Source of the DNA: Actinomycetes bacterium
Lineage (GTDB): Bacteria; Actinomycetota; Coriobacteriia; WRKU01; WQUG01
Direction of reading: 5' to 3'
Assembly (NCBI GenBank): GCA_031272275.1
Contig: JAISUC010000011.1
Span: forward strand, 1 to 64,000
Length of the DNA: 64,000 nucleotides
Below the pieces are notes generated by a model. It saw nothing but the letters and a program-made list of their open reading frames with translations, was not told the DNA's origin and ran no database searches. Below, in pieces: positions 1 to 8,389 of the stretch; within the stretch, counting starts at the first letter, position 1; each line of letters starts with the position of its first letter. Made by a program: the position numbers and the translations under genes.

Positions 1-2131
1 CGATCTTCTTCAGGGGCGTGCGTATCGTGCGCACGTCAGCCACCGTAACCGTACTGCCGCCGTTACCGGTACCCGGTGTAGTGTTACCGGGGGTGTTGTT
101 CCCGGGGGTGTTTCCGGGAATCTGCTCCCCCGCGTTGTTGCCACCGTTGTTGCCGTTGTCGGTATCCCCGCTGTTGTTGTTGTCATCGGGGGTGTCACTG
201 CCACCGCCCGGCACGTCCGGGGCGGCCAGGGTACGAAACGCCAGCGTCGCCGCATCGGACGCCGCGGCATCGGTCGTCGCCTTCAGACGCACGGAAAAGA
301 CGTAGTCCGTGTCCGGTGTCAGACCCGAGAACACGTTGCCGCTCTGCCAGTTGATGCCGTCGCGGCTGTATTCGGCGCCTGCCACCTGTGGCAACGTCAC
401 CGTGGTCGCGGTCGCGGTCACGTCGTTGCTGCTGATGACGGGCGTGTTTTGCAAGGACTTGGTGCTGATCAGCAGGCGCACGGCCTCACTCGCGGCCTTG
501 TCAGTCGCCGCCTTCATGCGCACAGCGAAGGTGTAGGCGGTACCGGGCTGCAGGTTGTCGAAGGTGTTGGCGTCCTGCCAGCTGGCGCTGTCGCCCACGC
601 TGTATTCGGCGCCCGCGATAAAGGGGAGCGTGATGTCGTGGGTGTTGCGCACGATGTGGCGGATGTCGATGCTCGGAGTCGCCTGGTACTCCATCCAGTG
701 GGCGTATAGGGTGGTTTCACCGGTGAACAGTCCCATCGTAGTGAGCTCAGTACCTGCATCCGGCTCGGTGAACCAGCCAAGGAAATCACGGTCGGGGTCG
801 CTGAGCGTCGGCAGCGTGATTTCGTCATCACCCAAGTCGAAGGTGTGTGCGCTGGGGTTGCTACCGTCACGAGCATCCAAACGCACGGTGACCGGGGTTG
901 TTTTGCGGGGGGTTGAGACCACTGAACCGGCTGTGGTGCCGCAGGTCAGTCCGTTGGTGTTCGATCCCCATATCCAAAGTGAGCCGTCAGCTTTGCGTGC
1001 CATCGCGACAGTTCCGCATGCGCAGATATCTATCCAATCGTTATCACTGCCGACCTGCACAGGTGTGCTGTTGACGAAGGCTGTGGTTCCGTTGCCCAAC
1101 TGGCCTCTGTTTCCGTACCCCCAAGCCCATAAGGTACCATCCTTTTTCAGGGCTAGAGCAAACGACATATCCGATTGAAGGCCTCCACCGGTTGCAATCA
1201 TTGCCCATTCGCCGGTGGCACCAATCTGAGCCATGGTTTTTCTGCCGGTGGTGGTTCCGTCCCCTAACTGCCCGTAGGTGTTTGCACCCCAACCGTACAG
1301 GGTCCCATCCGTTTTCAGTGCGTAGGCGGTTCGACCTTGTACCGCAACAGATGCCCAATCGGCGTCGGTTCCCATCTGCGTAGGATAGTGCTGATCGTGT
1401 TCGGCAAAGTACGGTTGGGCTCCGCCCCACTCCCACAAGGTGCCGTTGGTGCCAACTGCCAAGGTTTGCTCGTTACCTGCTGATACCGTCGCCCATATCA
1501 CGTCGTCCGATTGACTGTCACTCACCTTGATTTCTGCATCAACTTGCGAGGGTCCGCCGGTGACCGAACCCATATCAGTTCCGTCGCCCACCTGTCCGAT
1601 GTTGCTGAGACCCCAGCCATAGAGTTCACCGTTGGTCTTGATCGCCTCGGTGTATTCTCCGCCACACTCGACAAATTGCCAGTCAACATCCGTGCCGATG
1701 CGCACCGGGGTGTGATGATCGTTGGTGGTACCGTCCCCCAGTCGACCGTTTGCACCATAACCCCAGGCCCAAAGCGACCCGTCGGTTTTGATGGCAGCCG
1801 TATGATCATCGCCACAAGAAACACTCGCCCAATCCGTATCCGTGCCCACCTGCACGGGGTAGGTCCGGGTCGTTGTGCTTCCGTCCCCCAGCTTACCGTA
1901 ATCATTTCTCCCCCACGCCCAGAGTGTCCCATCGTCACGAATGACCACAATGTGAGCGCTACCTGCTGCGTAAGCCTTGACGGCGCCGACAGTGGCAGCG
2001 GCTGCAACTGCCGGAGCGAGCAGTCCGGTCGGCAGTGCGCCTACGACCAGCGCGACAATCAGCAGCAGCGCCATCAGCGCGCGACTGCGTCGTCGCATGG
2101 TCGGTGCCTGTGTGTGTAATGCCTCTGTCAT
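1..2131 (-). CDS. Secreted RCC1-repeat surface protein (3' end outside window)
   Basis: The ORF track omits this frame because it has no stop before the left edge. I read it from the ATG at 2131, which follows AGGAAAGGA at good spacing. About 710 residues are visible. An N-terminal signal sequence ([20 protein letters not shown]) leads into seven blades with the RCC1 signature ([30 protein letters not shown] and so on), enough for one complete seven-bladed propeller. A Listeria-Bacteroides-type beta-grasp repeat follows ([16 protein letters not shown]), then two Fn3-like repeats (AEYSxxxxxWQ..LxPxTxYxFxVRxKA), then a Gly/Asn/Pro/Thr-rich spacer that probably precedes a missing surface-anchoring end. 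RCC1 propellers are protein-interaction platforms; in secreted bacterial proteins the ligand is normally unknown. I infer an adhesin-like or binding role. The architecture is clear; the ligand is not. Confidence 0.88.
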   Translation of the reverse strand, partial: MTEALHTQAPTMRRRSRALMALLLIVALVVGALPTGLLAPAVAAAATVGAVKAYAAGSAHIVVIRDDGTLWAWGRNDYGKLGDGSTTTRTYPVQVGTDTDWASVSCGDDHTAAIKTDGSLWAWGYGANGRLGDGTTNDHHTPVRIGTDVDWQFVECGGEYTEAIKTNGELYGWGLSNIGQVGDGTDMGSVTGGPSQVDAEIKVSDSQSDDVIWATVSAGNEQTLAVGTNGTLWEWGGAQPYFAEHDQHYPTQMGTDADWASVAVQGRTAYALKTDGTLYGWGANTYGQLGDGTTTGRKTMAQIGATGEWAMIATGGGLQSDMSFALALKKDGTLWAWGYGNRGQLGNGTTAFVNSTPVQVGSDNDWIDICACGTVAMARKADGSLWIWGSNTNGLTCGTTAGSVVSTPRKTTPVTVRLDARDGSNPSAHTFDLGDDEITLPTLSDPDRDFLGWFTEPDAGTELTTMGLFTGETTLYAHWMEYQATPSIDIRHIVRNTHDITLPFIAGAEYSVGDSASWQDANTFDNLQPGTAYTFAVRMKAATDKAASEAVRLLISTKSLQNTPVISSNDVTATATTVTLPQVAGAEYSRDGINWQSGNVFSGLTPDTDYVFSVRLKATTDAAASDAATLAFRTLAAPDVPGGGSDTPDDNNNSGDTDNGNNGGNNAGEQIPGNTPGNNTPGNTTPGTGNGGSTVTVADVRTIRTPLKKI

Positions 2132-2175
2132 CGTTTCATTCCTTTCCTCGTGTGTACGGTATGTACTGGTCGTGA

Positions 2176-2221
2176 GGATTGAGCCGAAAAAAGTTGTAAA
2201 GCTTTTTTCCAGGCTCAATCC
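2176..2221. repeat. Hairpin of the A-tract/T-tract core family (H1)
   Basis: Perfect 10-bp arms GGATTGAGCC / GGCTCAATCC enclose a core CGAAAAAAG..GCTTTTTT. It lies between the small ORF (ending 2346) and the RCC1 start. It could act as a terminator for the former or as a leader hairpin of the latter. The same core recurs at six other places in the window. Confidence 0.7.
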
Positions 2222-2345
2222 GTCCCCGTCAAACCCAACGCATTGCCGCGGTGGGGTGGTGCAGGTGATAGGTCAATTGCTTCCTCGTTCTGTGCCTTGC
2301 TGTTCCCGCAAAGATTCACGCGGCGAAATGAATCGGGCCCGATTC

Positions 2346-2543
2346 TTATTGCCGGTGATTCTTTTTGAGCGGAAGAGCGTTTTGTATACTAGCAAGCTGT
2401 TTTCGTATATGCATCTGTTTTTCACCCATTTCATAAACTCCCCACGGTGGGTGGGCGTTATGTGGAAATTTCAGAAAAGGTGCAACTTTTTCCGTGCGCA
2501 TAAAATACAGCGGTCGATTGGTGATGTCCACGGGTTGTTTCAT
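2346..2543 (-). CDS. Possible small protein, 65 aa, unknown function
   Basis: The ATG at 2543 is preceded by a textbook AGGAGG at about 8 nt. The frame runs 65 codons (start MKQPVDITNRPLYFMRTE, end LPLKKNHRQ). The track shows a longer ORF from 2726, but its upstream part looks like untranslated leader and the strong ribosome site decides this start. The protein has no signal peptide or membrane segment and is basic at its C-terminus. The local sequence is visibly more AT-rich than the neighbouring genes. I do not recognise the family. It may be a real small protein or the remnant of a decayed gene. A hairpin (2176-2221) follows its stop. Confidence 0.45.
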   Translation of the reverse strand: MKQPVDITNRPLYFMRTEKVAPFLKFPHNAHPPWGVYEMGEKQMHIRKQLASIQNALPLKKNHRQ

Positions 2544-2880
2544 GACGATACTTCCTCCTGTGCGTGCCTGTACTGCGTGCCCTTGCAGTGCGTTTTCGCC
2601 GGTGGCTGTGGTGTGTGTGCCCTGTGTCACCGCCCGGCGTCCCCGGTTCCCCGCAGATATGCTTACATTGCACAAGAGGTTTAGGCAAAGCAAGAAATTC
2701 GAAAAACCGCAACCCGTATAGGACAAAATAGCGACCCCGTGCTGCGCACGGACGTGTTATCCGGGGCGGGCATATGCCCGCCCCGGTGGATATTGCCGCG
2801 CCCGCCTACGGCGGGCTCGCAATGACGTTGGGAGGTGCTACCGCGCCGCCCGCGATGACGGTGGAGTGGGGATACTGAGG
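2544..2880. other. Intergenic stretch with leader of small ORF and composite repeat
   Basis: On the minus strand this holds the presumed leader of the 65-aa ORF, and at 2735-2827 a three-hairpin repeat element (annotated separately) lying directly after yqeG. I see no further coding sequence here; the ORFs listed across it are shadows. Confidence 0.6.
2735..2827. repeat. Composite three-hairpin repeat, copy 1
   Basis: Three consecutive stems are visible: CCGTGC/GCACGG; then CCGGGGCGGGCA/TGCCCGCCCCGG; then CCCGCC-TAC-GGCGGG, ending CTCGCAATGACG. The last part is the widespread bacterial palindromic repeat (GGATTGCCGCG..CGCAATGACG type). Copies with the same three-part order lie at 30513-30608 and 57730-57826. 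Confidence 0.8.
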
Positions 2881-3405
2881 TCAGCGTTGGCTGTACAGGC
2901 GCCAGCCGGGAGGTCCCAGCGGTTGCGGACGTCGGTCCCCCATGACGAAACGCTCGAGGTTGCGCAAAAACAGCGTGTGCGGCAAATCGTGTTCCGCCAG
3001 AGGCAGCACCATCACGCCGGTCATCCCCAGCAGTGCCGCCCCCAGGCAATCGGTAAAGAACTGATCCCCCACCACAACCGCGTCCCGGCGCAGCACGCCC
3101 AGCCGGCGGAGCGCCATCAGAAATGCCGGCGGCAGCGGCTTTATCGCCTTTGCCACCAGCGCGCATTCCAGCTCGTCCGCGGCGGATTGCGCACGGTGAT
3201 GCCAGTTGTTCGACACCAGGCAGATCTTGATGCATGCGTCTTTCATCTGCTGCACCCAGGCTAAAACGTCAGCGGAGAACTGTTGCGTGTCGCGCGGCAA
3301 CAACGTGTTATCCAAATCCAGCAACAGGGCGGACTTGCCCCGCTGCTGCAACCATTCGGGTGTCAATTGCAAGACGTCGGTCGTATAATACGTGGGAATC
3401 GGCAT
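2881..3405 (-). CDS. yqeG: YqeG-family HAD-IIIA phosphatase
   Basis: A 174-aa cytoplasmic HAD hydrolase. All four HAD motifs are visible: LLLDLDNTLL (nucleophile Asp), CLVSNNW (motif II), K in AIKPLPPAF (motif III) and VVVGDQFFTDCLGA (motif IV). The absence of a cap domain and the length match the YqeG/YlmH-neighbour family, which acts on phosphorylated small molecules such as phosphatidylglycerophosphate in some lineages. The track begins at GTG 3462, directly after the mltG stop. I prefer ATG 3405 (MPIPTYYTTDVL) because family members begin shortly before the LTPEWL segment; GTG 3414 is also possible. It is the last gene of the alaS-ruvX-mltG-yqeG series. Confidence 0.88.
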   Translation of the reverse strand: MPIPTYYTTDVLQLTPEWLQQRGKSALLLDLDNTLLPRDTQQFSADVLAWVQQMKDACIKICLVSNNWHHRAQSAADELECALVAKAIKPLPPAFLMALRRLGVLRRDAVVVGDQFFTDCLGAALLGMTGVMVLPLAEHDLPHTLFLRNLERFVMGDRRPQPLGPPGWRLYSQR

Positions 3406-3468
3406 CGCGATCACACGACGCTTCCGGTCAAAACACCCCGTGCCGACATCCTGCCCGCCCACCGCATG

Positions 3469-4533
3469 TTATTCACCAAAGACGGCTTTCGATTTAGCTT
3501 TGGCCTTTTCGAACTGCGCGAGCGTCGAACAAAAGGTCTGCGAGCCGTCTTTGCCGGTCAGCACGAAATAGATGTAGTCGGTTTTCGCCGGATGCAGTGC
3601 CGCGTCCAGCGCCGCGCGCCCCGGGTTCGCAATGGGTCCGGGCGGCAAGCCCTGATGCAGATAGGTGTTGTAGGGGCTTTCGGTCGCCAGGTCCGCGTTC
3701 GTCAGGCGCAGCTTGGATTTTTCCTCGCCGGGCAACAGGAACTGGACCGAGCTGCACAGTTGCAGGCGCATGCCTTTTTTCAGGCGGTTTTGAATCACGC
3801 TGGAGACCAGCACGCGTTCGTCGTCGACCGAGACCTCGCGTTCCACCAAGCTGGCGATGGTCACGATTTCGGTGGTCGTATACCCTTTGGTCGTGGCAGA
3901 CGGCGCGTCGAGCGACGCCCACACGTCGCGGAATCGCGACAGCATAGTGGTGATAACCTGGTCAGCCGTGGCGTCGACGTCGAAATCATAGGTGTCCGGG
4001 AACAAGAAGCCCTCCAGGGAATCCTGATAGGCGCCGGCCAGGAACTCGAAACGGTCGACATAGTCGGGCGCCGCGCTGCGGGCAATCGTCGTAAAATCAT
4101 CAGCCTGAATCGGCAGTTTTTCCGCCAAAATCGCCGCCGTCTGCGCAATCGTTTTGCCCTCGGGGATCACCACGCGCACCGACTGACGCGCAGGACCGGT
4201 TTTCAGCAGCTCGATGATATCGTCATAGTCGGTGCCGGGCGTGATTTCAAAGTCGCCGGCCTTGATCTGGGCGTCCGCGTTCGCGAATCGCACGCGCACG
4301 CGAAACACCAGCGGGTTGTCGATCAGCCCCGCCGCCTGCAGCGTTTCGGCCACCTGCCGGGTTGACGACCCCGATTCGATGGTCACCGCCACGGGGGAGT
4401 CGGATGTCGGAACCCCGTTTTTTGAAAACAACAGCCACCAGCCCCCCACGATGCCCACCAGTGCCACCAGCACCAGAACCGTGAGGAACACCAGTCCCAC
4501 CGACGAACGTTTTTGTGAGCGCATACGCATCAT
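3469..4533 (-). CDS. mltG: Endolytic transglycosylase MltG
   Basis: A 354-aa YceG-like protein anchored by one N-terminal membrane helix (GLVFLTVLVLVALVGIVGGWW), with the catalytic domain outside. It cleaves nascent glycan strands and so sets glycan chain termini. The family motif with the catalytic Glu is IASLVEREV, followed by SSVIQNRLKKGMRLQLCSSV and ESPYNTYLHQGLPPGPIANPG, all diagnostic of MltG. A LysM-like region (VAVTIESGSSTRQVAETLQAAGLI) precedes the catalytic part. The start has AGGA about 11 nt upstream. Three hairpins occupy the 244-bp gap to ruvX upstream. Confidence 0.95.
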   Translation of the reverse strand: MMRMRSQKRSSVGLVFLTVLVLVALVGIVGGWWLLFSKNGVPTSDSPVAVTIESGSSTRQVAETLQAAGLIDNPLVFRVRVRFANADAQIKAGDFEITPGTDYDDIIELLKTGPARQSVRVVIPEGKTIAQTAAILAEKLPIQADDFTTIARSAAPDYVDRFEFLAGAYQDSLEGFLFPDTYDFDVDATADQVITTMLSRFRDVWASLDAPSATTKGYTTTEIVTIASLVEREVSVDDERVLVSSVIQNRLKKGMRLQLCSSVQFLLPGEEKSKLRLTNADLATESPYNTYLHQGLPPGPIANPGRAALDAALHPAKTDYIYFVLTGKDGSQTFCSTLAQFEKAKAKSKAVFGE

Positions 4534-4777
4534 CAGTCACAATTCCTTATCTGTCGAAACTACTGTTGCCGCGTTGCGGGATTGTCGTCAATAAAAAGCT
4601 TTGCAGCTTTTTTCGCAACTATCCGCACATCACATTTTCTGTGTACCTAACAGGGATTGAGCCGAAAAAATACTTTACAGCATTTTTTGACGCAACCCGC
4701 AACTCTAACTCCGTTCCGCGTTGCGAAAGAACATGCGAATAAAAAGCTTTGCAGCTTTTTTCGCATCGTTTCGCAAC
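4534..4777. repeat. Three tandem core-family hairpins (H2, H3, H4) between ruvX and mltG
   Basis: H2 (4573-4619) has arms GTTGCG/CGCAAC around AAAAAGCT..AGCTTTTTT. H3 (about 4653-4698) is weaker, with GAAAAAAT..ATTTTTTG. H4 (4720-4777) is almost fully paired: GTTGCGAAA/TTTCGCAAC, then ATGCGAA/TTCGCAT, then AAAAAGC/GCTTTTTT; it abuts the ruvX stop codon exactly. The cores are about 75 bp apart. They could terminate or attenuate transcription between ruvX and mltG. Confidence 0.75.
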
Positions 4778-5206
4778 TCAATCATCCGCAGATGTATCCA
4801 AGTAGCGTTGCAGGATGACCGCCGCCGCACGGCTGTCTTTCTGTCCGCGCATCTGCTGTTCGGTCAAACCCGCCGCATGTCCCCGTTCGGTCGCCACAGC
4901 CGAGCTCTGCCGTTCGTCGACAAACACACACGGGGCATCGCACGCGCCGCCTGCCGCATCCAGCAGTTTCGCCGCCGTACTGCGCACATAGCGCGCCTGG
5001 CGACCCTCGCAGCCGTCTGTTTCCAGCGGCAATCCGATAACCAGCGTGTCGACCTGATAGTCGGACACCACCTGTGCCAGTCGGCGCCCCGCCGCCTGCA
5101 CATCGCGCGTATTCAGGACTTCCAGCGCCTGTGCCGCCCTGCGCGCGGCGTCACTGACCGCAACACCCGTGCGGACCTCGCCTATGTCAAGCGCTAAAAC
5201 TCGCAC
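4778..5206 (-). CDS. ruvX: Putative pre-16S rRNA / Holliday-junction nuclease RuvX (YqgF)
   Basis: 142 aa, the normal family length. Conserved blocks: LALDIGEVRTGVAVSD (first catalytic Asp), VIGLPLETDGCEG, VFVDERQSSAVA (catalytic Glu) and KDSRAAAVILQRYLD (last Asp). The RNase-H fold nuclease processes 16S rRNA 5' ends in other bacteria and resembles RuvC resolvases. The track start at 5308 is too long; the GTG at 5206 (VRVLALDIG) gives the family N-terminus and overlaps the alaS 3' end by 20 nt, which suggests translational coupling. Confidence 0.93.
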   Translation of the reverse strand: MRVLALDIGEVRTGVAVSDAARRAAQALEVLNTRDVQAAGRRLAQVVSDYQVDTLVIGLPLETDGCEGRQARYVRSTAAKLLDAAGGACDAPCVFVDERQSSAVATERGHAAGLTEQQMRGQKDSRAAAVILQRYLDTSADD

Positions 5207-7838
5207 GGCACGTCGCCAGCGTCTCGGCAATCCGACCCGCGTCCGCCGCGTCCGACCCACCCTGTGCCATCGCGGGTTTGCCGCCGCCGCGACCACCCAG
5301 CACATCATTCAGCTGCTTCACCACAGCACCGGCGTCAAAGCCGGCGGCAACGGCGGTCTTTGTCGCGGCAGCCAAGTATATCGCCTTTCCGCTGTCCGCA
5401 TCCATCGTCAGCAGCACACAGGCATCCACGCCCGCATCACGCACACCGTCCCAGATGCCGCGCAAGTCCCCGGCAGTCACGCCTGTGGGTGACGCCACAA
5501 CGACCCGGTATCCGGCGTCTGTCTGCACAGCGTCGGCAACCAGACCGGTCACCAGCGCACCGCCCGAGCCCGAACCGGCGGACTTCGCCGCCGCCTTCAG
5601 CTCGCGGTTGGCCTGCAGCAGACTGTTCACGCGTGCGGCGGCCTCGCGCGGGGTGACTTTCAAGGCCGCGGCGATCGCCGTCAGCTCATTCTGGAAACCC
5701 AGCGCATAGTCATAGGCATCCATACTGGTCACGGCCTCGATGCGGCGCAGGTTTGCACCGACCGATTCTTCACCGACGATCTTGAAGCTGCCGATTTCGC
5801 TGCTGCGCCCGATATGTGTACCACCACAGAGCTCTTTGCTGAAATAGCCGACCTCCAGGACGCGGACGTATTCGCCGTATTTCTCGCCGAACAATGCCGT
5901 CACTCCCCCGTCGCGTGCCTCTGCCAGCGTGGTTTCATACGCACGCACGGGGTGATCCTCGGCGATTTTTGCATTGATCAAGCGCTCGACCCGGGACAGC
6001 TGCTCGGCCGTCAGGCGCTCGAAATGGGTGAAGTCGAAACGCAGACGCTCGGGTGACACAAAGCTTCCCGCCTGGGAAACGTGTTCGCCCACGACCATAC
6101 GCAGCGCCCAGTGCAACAAATGCGTCGCCGTGTGATTGCGCCGAATGCGCTCGCGGCGCGCGACGTCGATGGCGGCGGTTACCGTTTCCTCGACGGCAAT
6201 CGCACCGGTTTCGACGTGCCCGCGGTGCACGTACAGCTTCTTTTCCTCGATGCGGGTATCCTCGACCACGAACACCGCGCCGTCAGGCGTGGTAATACGT
6301 CCCGTGTCACCCACCTGGCCACCCTGTTCACCGTAAAACGGCGTGCGGTTCAACACCAGGTCGCCGGCCTCGCCTGCCTGCAAGCGCTCGACGCGTTTAC
6401 CCTCGCGCACCAAGGCCACCACCACGCCCCCGTCCTCGTTCAGTTCATATCCGGTGAACTCGGTCGCGGGAATCTCGTTTGCCAAATCGGCATACACACC
6501 GCCAAAGGTCGTCCACGACACATCCTTGACCTGGGCGCGCGCACGTTCCTTTTGCTGTTCCATTTCAGATTCGAACCCGTCCAAATCGACCGGGTGTCCG
6601 GCCTCGGAGGCGATCTCGAGCGTCAAATCAATCGGGAATCCATACGTATCATGCAGTGTGAACGCCGCAAGGCCCGAGAGCTCTGCCCCATCCGCCAGCG
6701 CCTCAAGTTCGGCATCCAGATACGCCAAACCGGTCTTCAAGGTCGCGCTGAAGCGTTCCTCCTCGGCACCCACGATGCCCAAAATCAGCTCGGAGTGCTG
6801 GGATAGCTCGGTGTAATGCCCACTCATGAGCTCGATCACACGACCGACCATCCGCACCATAAAGGGATCGCGCACGCCCAACAGCCGCCCGTACCGCACG
6901 GCACGGCGCAGCAGCCGGCGCAGCACGTAGCCGCGGCCCTCGTTCGACGGCAAGATACCGTCGGCGATCATAAAGGCCACCGAGCGCGCATGATCGGTCA
7001 GAATACGCAGCGCGATGTCGGTTTTGGCGCTGCCGTCGCCGCCGATATAGGTGACCCCGGTGATGTCTTCGGCCAAATCCAACAGCGAGCGGAACAGGTC
7101 GGTCTCGAAGTTACTGCGCACCTGCTGCAAGATGGCCGCCATGCGCTCGAGCCCCATACCGGTATCGATATTCTGTTTCGGCAGCGGGGTCAGGTTGCCC
7201 GCTTCATCGCGGTCGTACTGCATAAAGACCAGGTTCCAGTACTCGACGTAGCGGTCACAGTCGCAACCCACCGTGCAATCGGGGCTGCCACAGCCGTATG
7301 ATTCGCCCTGGTCGTAATAAAGCTCGCTGCAGGGACCACAGGGTCCCGTGGGACCGGCCGCCCAAAAGTTGTCCTCCTCGCCGAAACGCACGATGCGCTC
7401 GGGCGGAATCGGGGTTTCCTCCAGCCAGAGACCGGCAGCCTCGTCATCATCGGTGAACACCGACGCCCAAATGCGGTCCGGGTCCAAGCCCAGCACGTCA
7501 ACCGAATACTCCCAGCTCCAACGAATCGCCTCGCGCTTGAAATAATCGCCGAAACTGAAATTCCCCAGCATCTCGAAAAAGCTCAGGTGGCGTCCGGTCG
7601 TACCGATGATGTCGATGTCGGTCGTGCGCACGCATTTCTGTGCGGTGGTCGCGCGTTTGAAATCGACCTTTTTCGCGCCCAGGAAAATCGGCTTGAACTG
7701 GACCATGCCCGCCGCCGTCAACAGCAGCGACGGATCGTCCGGAATCAGCGAAGACGAGGGCAGACGCCGACATCCCTTGCCCTCGAAAAAGCTCAAAAAG
7801 CTCTCGCGTATTTCATTGGTGCTTAACGCTTTCGTCAT
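5187..7838 (-). CDS. alaS: Alanyl-tRNA synthetase
   Basis: 883 aa, full family length. N-terminal class II catalytic core (TNEIRESFLSFFEGKGC.., LTAAGMVQFKPIFLG, HLSFFEMLGNFSFGDYFK). A CxxC-like Cys cluster lies in the middle (GCGSPDCTVGCDC, an insertion seen in some lineages). The editing domain carries the zinc motifs HTATHLLHWAL and CGGTH. A coiled-coil and Gly-rich C-Ala domain with DHHA1-like GGRGGGKPAMAQGG follows. It charges tRNA-Ala and clears Ser/Gly mischarging. The start has AGAGGTTA upstream. A tRNA-Ala with the G3:U70 identity pair lies at 16291-16366. It follows the DUF948 gene with a 93-bp gap. Confidence 0.97.
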   Translation of the reverse strand: MTKALSTNEIRESFLSFFEGKGCRRLPSSSLIPDDPSLLLTAAGMVQFKPIFLGAKKVDFKRATTAQKCVRTTDIDIIGTTGRHLSFFEMLGNFSFGDYFKREAIRWSWEYSVDVLGLDPDRIWASVFTDDDEAAGLWLEETPIPPERIVRFGEEDNFWAAGPTGPCGPCSELYYDQGESYGCGSPDCTVGCDCDRYVEYWNLVFMQYDRDEAGNLTPLPKQNIDTGMGLERMAAILQQVRSNFETDLFRSLLDLAEDITGVTYIGGDGSAKTDIALRILTDHARSVAFMIADGILPSNEGRGYVLRRLLRRAVRYGRLLGVRDPFMVRMVGRVIELMSGHYTELSQHSELILGIVGAEEERFSATLKTGLAYLDAELEALADGAELSGLAAFTLHDTYGFPIDLTLEIASEAGHPVDLDGFESEMEQQKERARAQVKDVSWTTFGGVYADLANEIPATEFTGYELNEDGGVVVALVREGKRVERLQAGEAGDLVLNRTPFYGEQGGQVGDTGRITTPDGAVFVVEDTRIEEKKLYVHRGHVETGAIAVEETVTAAIDVARRERIRRNHTATHLLHWALRMVVGEHVSQAGSFVSPERLRFDFTHFERLTAEQLSRVERLINAKIAEDHPVRAYETTLAEARDGGVTALFGEKYGEYVRVLEVGYFSKELCGGTHIGRSSEIGSFKIVGEESVGANLRRIEAVTSMDAYDYALGFQNELTAIAAALKVTPREAAARVNSLLQANRELKAAAKSAGSGSGGALVTGLVADAVQTDAGYRVVVASPTGVTAGDLRGIWDGVRDAGVDACVLLTMDADSGKAIYLAAATKTAVAAGFDAGAVVKQLNDVLGGRGGGKPAMAQGGSDAADAGRIAETLATCRASFSA

Positions 7839-7931
7839 ATGCTAACCTCTACTATCCTCTACGAACTTCTACGAACTTCTGCGCATCTCTACGCATCTCT
7901 ACGAATCTCAACGGAACCCTTCGAACCTTCG
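7839..7931 (-). repeat. Degenerate short tandem repeats in the alaS leader
   Basis: The 93 bp between the DUF948 gene and alaS consist largely of imperfect 10-11 bp units of the type GTTCGTAGA / GATGCGTAGA on the minus (transcribed) strand. The leader is purine-rich and little structured. No T-box specifier or stem pattern is recognisable. Confidence 0.5.
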
Positions 7932-8348
7932 CTATCCTCTGCTGTCTTCTGCTTCCGCACGTTTGACCTTCCAGTTGTGGCGCAACTTATCCGCAATACC
8001 GCTGACGATATCGACCGGAGTCTGCACCACATTTCCCACAGCCTCGGTCGCGCTGGTCACTTTGTGGCCCGCCGCCTCGACCTGGTCGATAATGCTGTCC
8101 AGCCGCAACAGCTCGGCATTGACGGCGTCCACCGTCACGTTCAGCTTGTTCACGATGGGGACGGTGGAATCGCGCAGCTCAGCGACCGTCCGGTCGACAT
8201 CCGCCATGGTCGCCTTTGACGTCTTCAGCAGTTTCGCCAGATTCACCAACACCGCTATCAGCACGATAAACGCGATTGCCCCCAGTGCCATCAGGACGAC
8301 TTTCAGGATAGTGGTCACCAAAGCCCAGTCAATCAGCGTCAAATCCAT
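7932..8348 (-). CDS. DUF948 membrane-anchored protein
   Basis: 138 aa. One N-terminal membrane helix (VVLMALGAIAFIVLIAVLVNLA) is followed by a heptad-like helical region (ATMADVDRTVAEL.., KLNVTVDAVNAELLRLDSIIDQVEAAG) and a basic tail. This is the layout of DUF948 proteins, which are common beside alaS or near cell-wall genes in Gram-positives and whose function is unknown. Start fixed by AGGAGGT six nt upstream of ATG 8348. It probably belongs to one transcript with alaS. Confidence 0.8.
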   Translation of the reverse strand: MDLTLIDWALVTTILKVVLMALGAIAFIVLIAVLVNLAKLLKTSKATMADVDRTVAELRDSTVPIVNKLNVTVDAVNAELLRLDSIIDQVEAAGHKVTSATEAVGNVVQTPVDIVSGIADKLRHNWKVKRAEAEDSRG

Positions 8349-8389
8349 GGGTCTACCTCCTGTGCCCGATTTCGTTTACACGTAAGCTG

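Noticed and set aside
10-2684. Short ORFs on both strands across the RCC1 gene
   Set aside because: The continuous minus frame from 2131 contains seven RCC1 blades and a signal peptide and accounts for the whole region.
2681-3235. 184-aa minus ORF overlapping yqeG
   Set aside because: It is the wrong frame of yqeG continued through a repeat element; the HAD motifs are in the other frame.
5173-7845. Several plus-strand ORFs of 80-241 aa opposite alaS
   Set aside because: Antisense shadows of a highly conserved synthetase; low-complexity composition and no starts with ribosome sites.
7839-7931. T-box or other riboswitch before alaS
   Set aside because: The leader is too short and consists of degenerate short repeats; no T-box sequence or specifier loop is seen.
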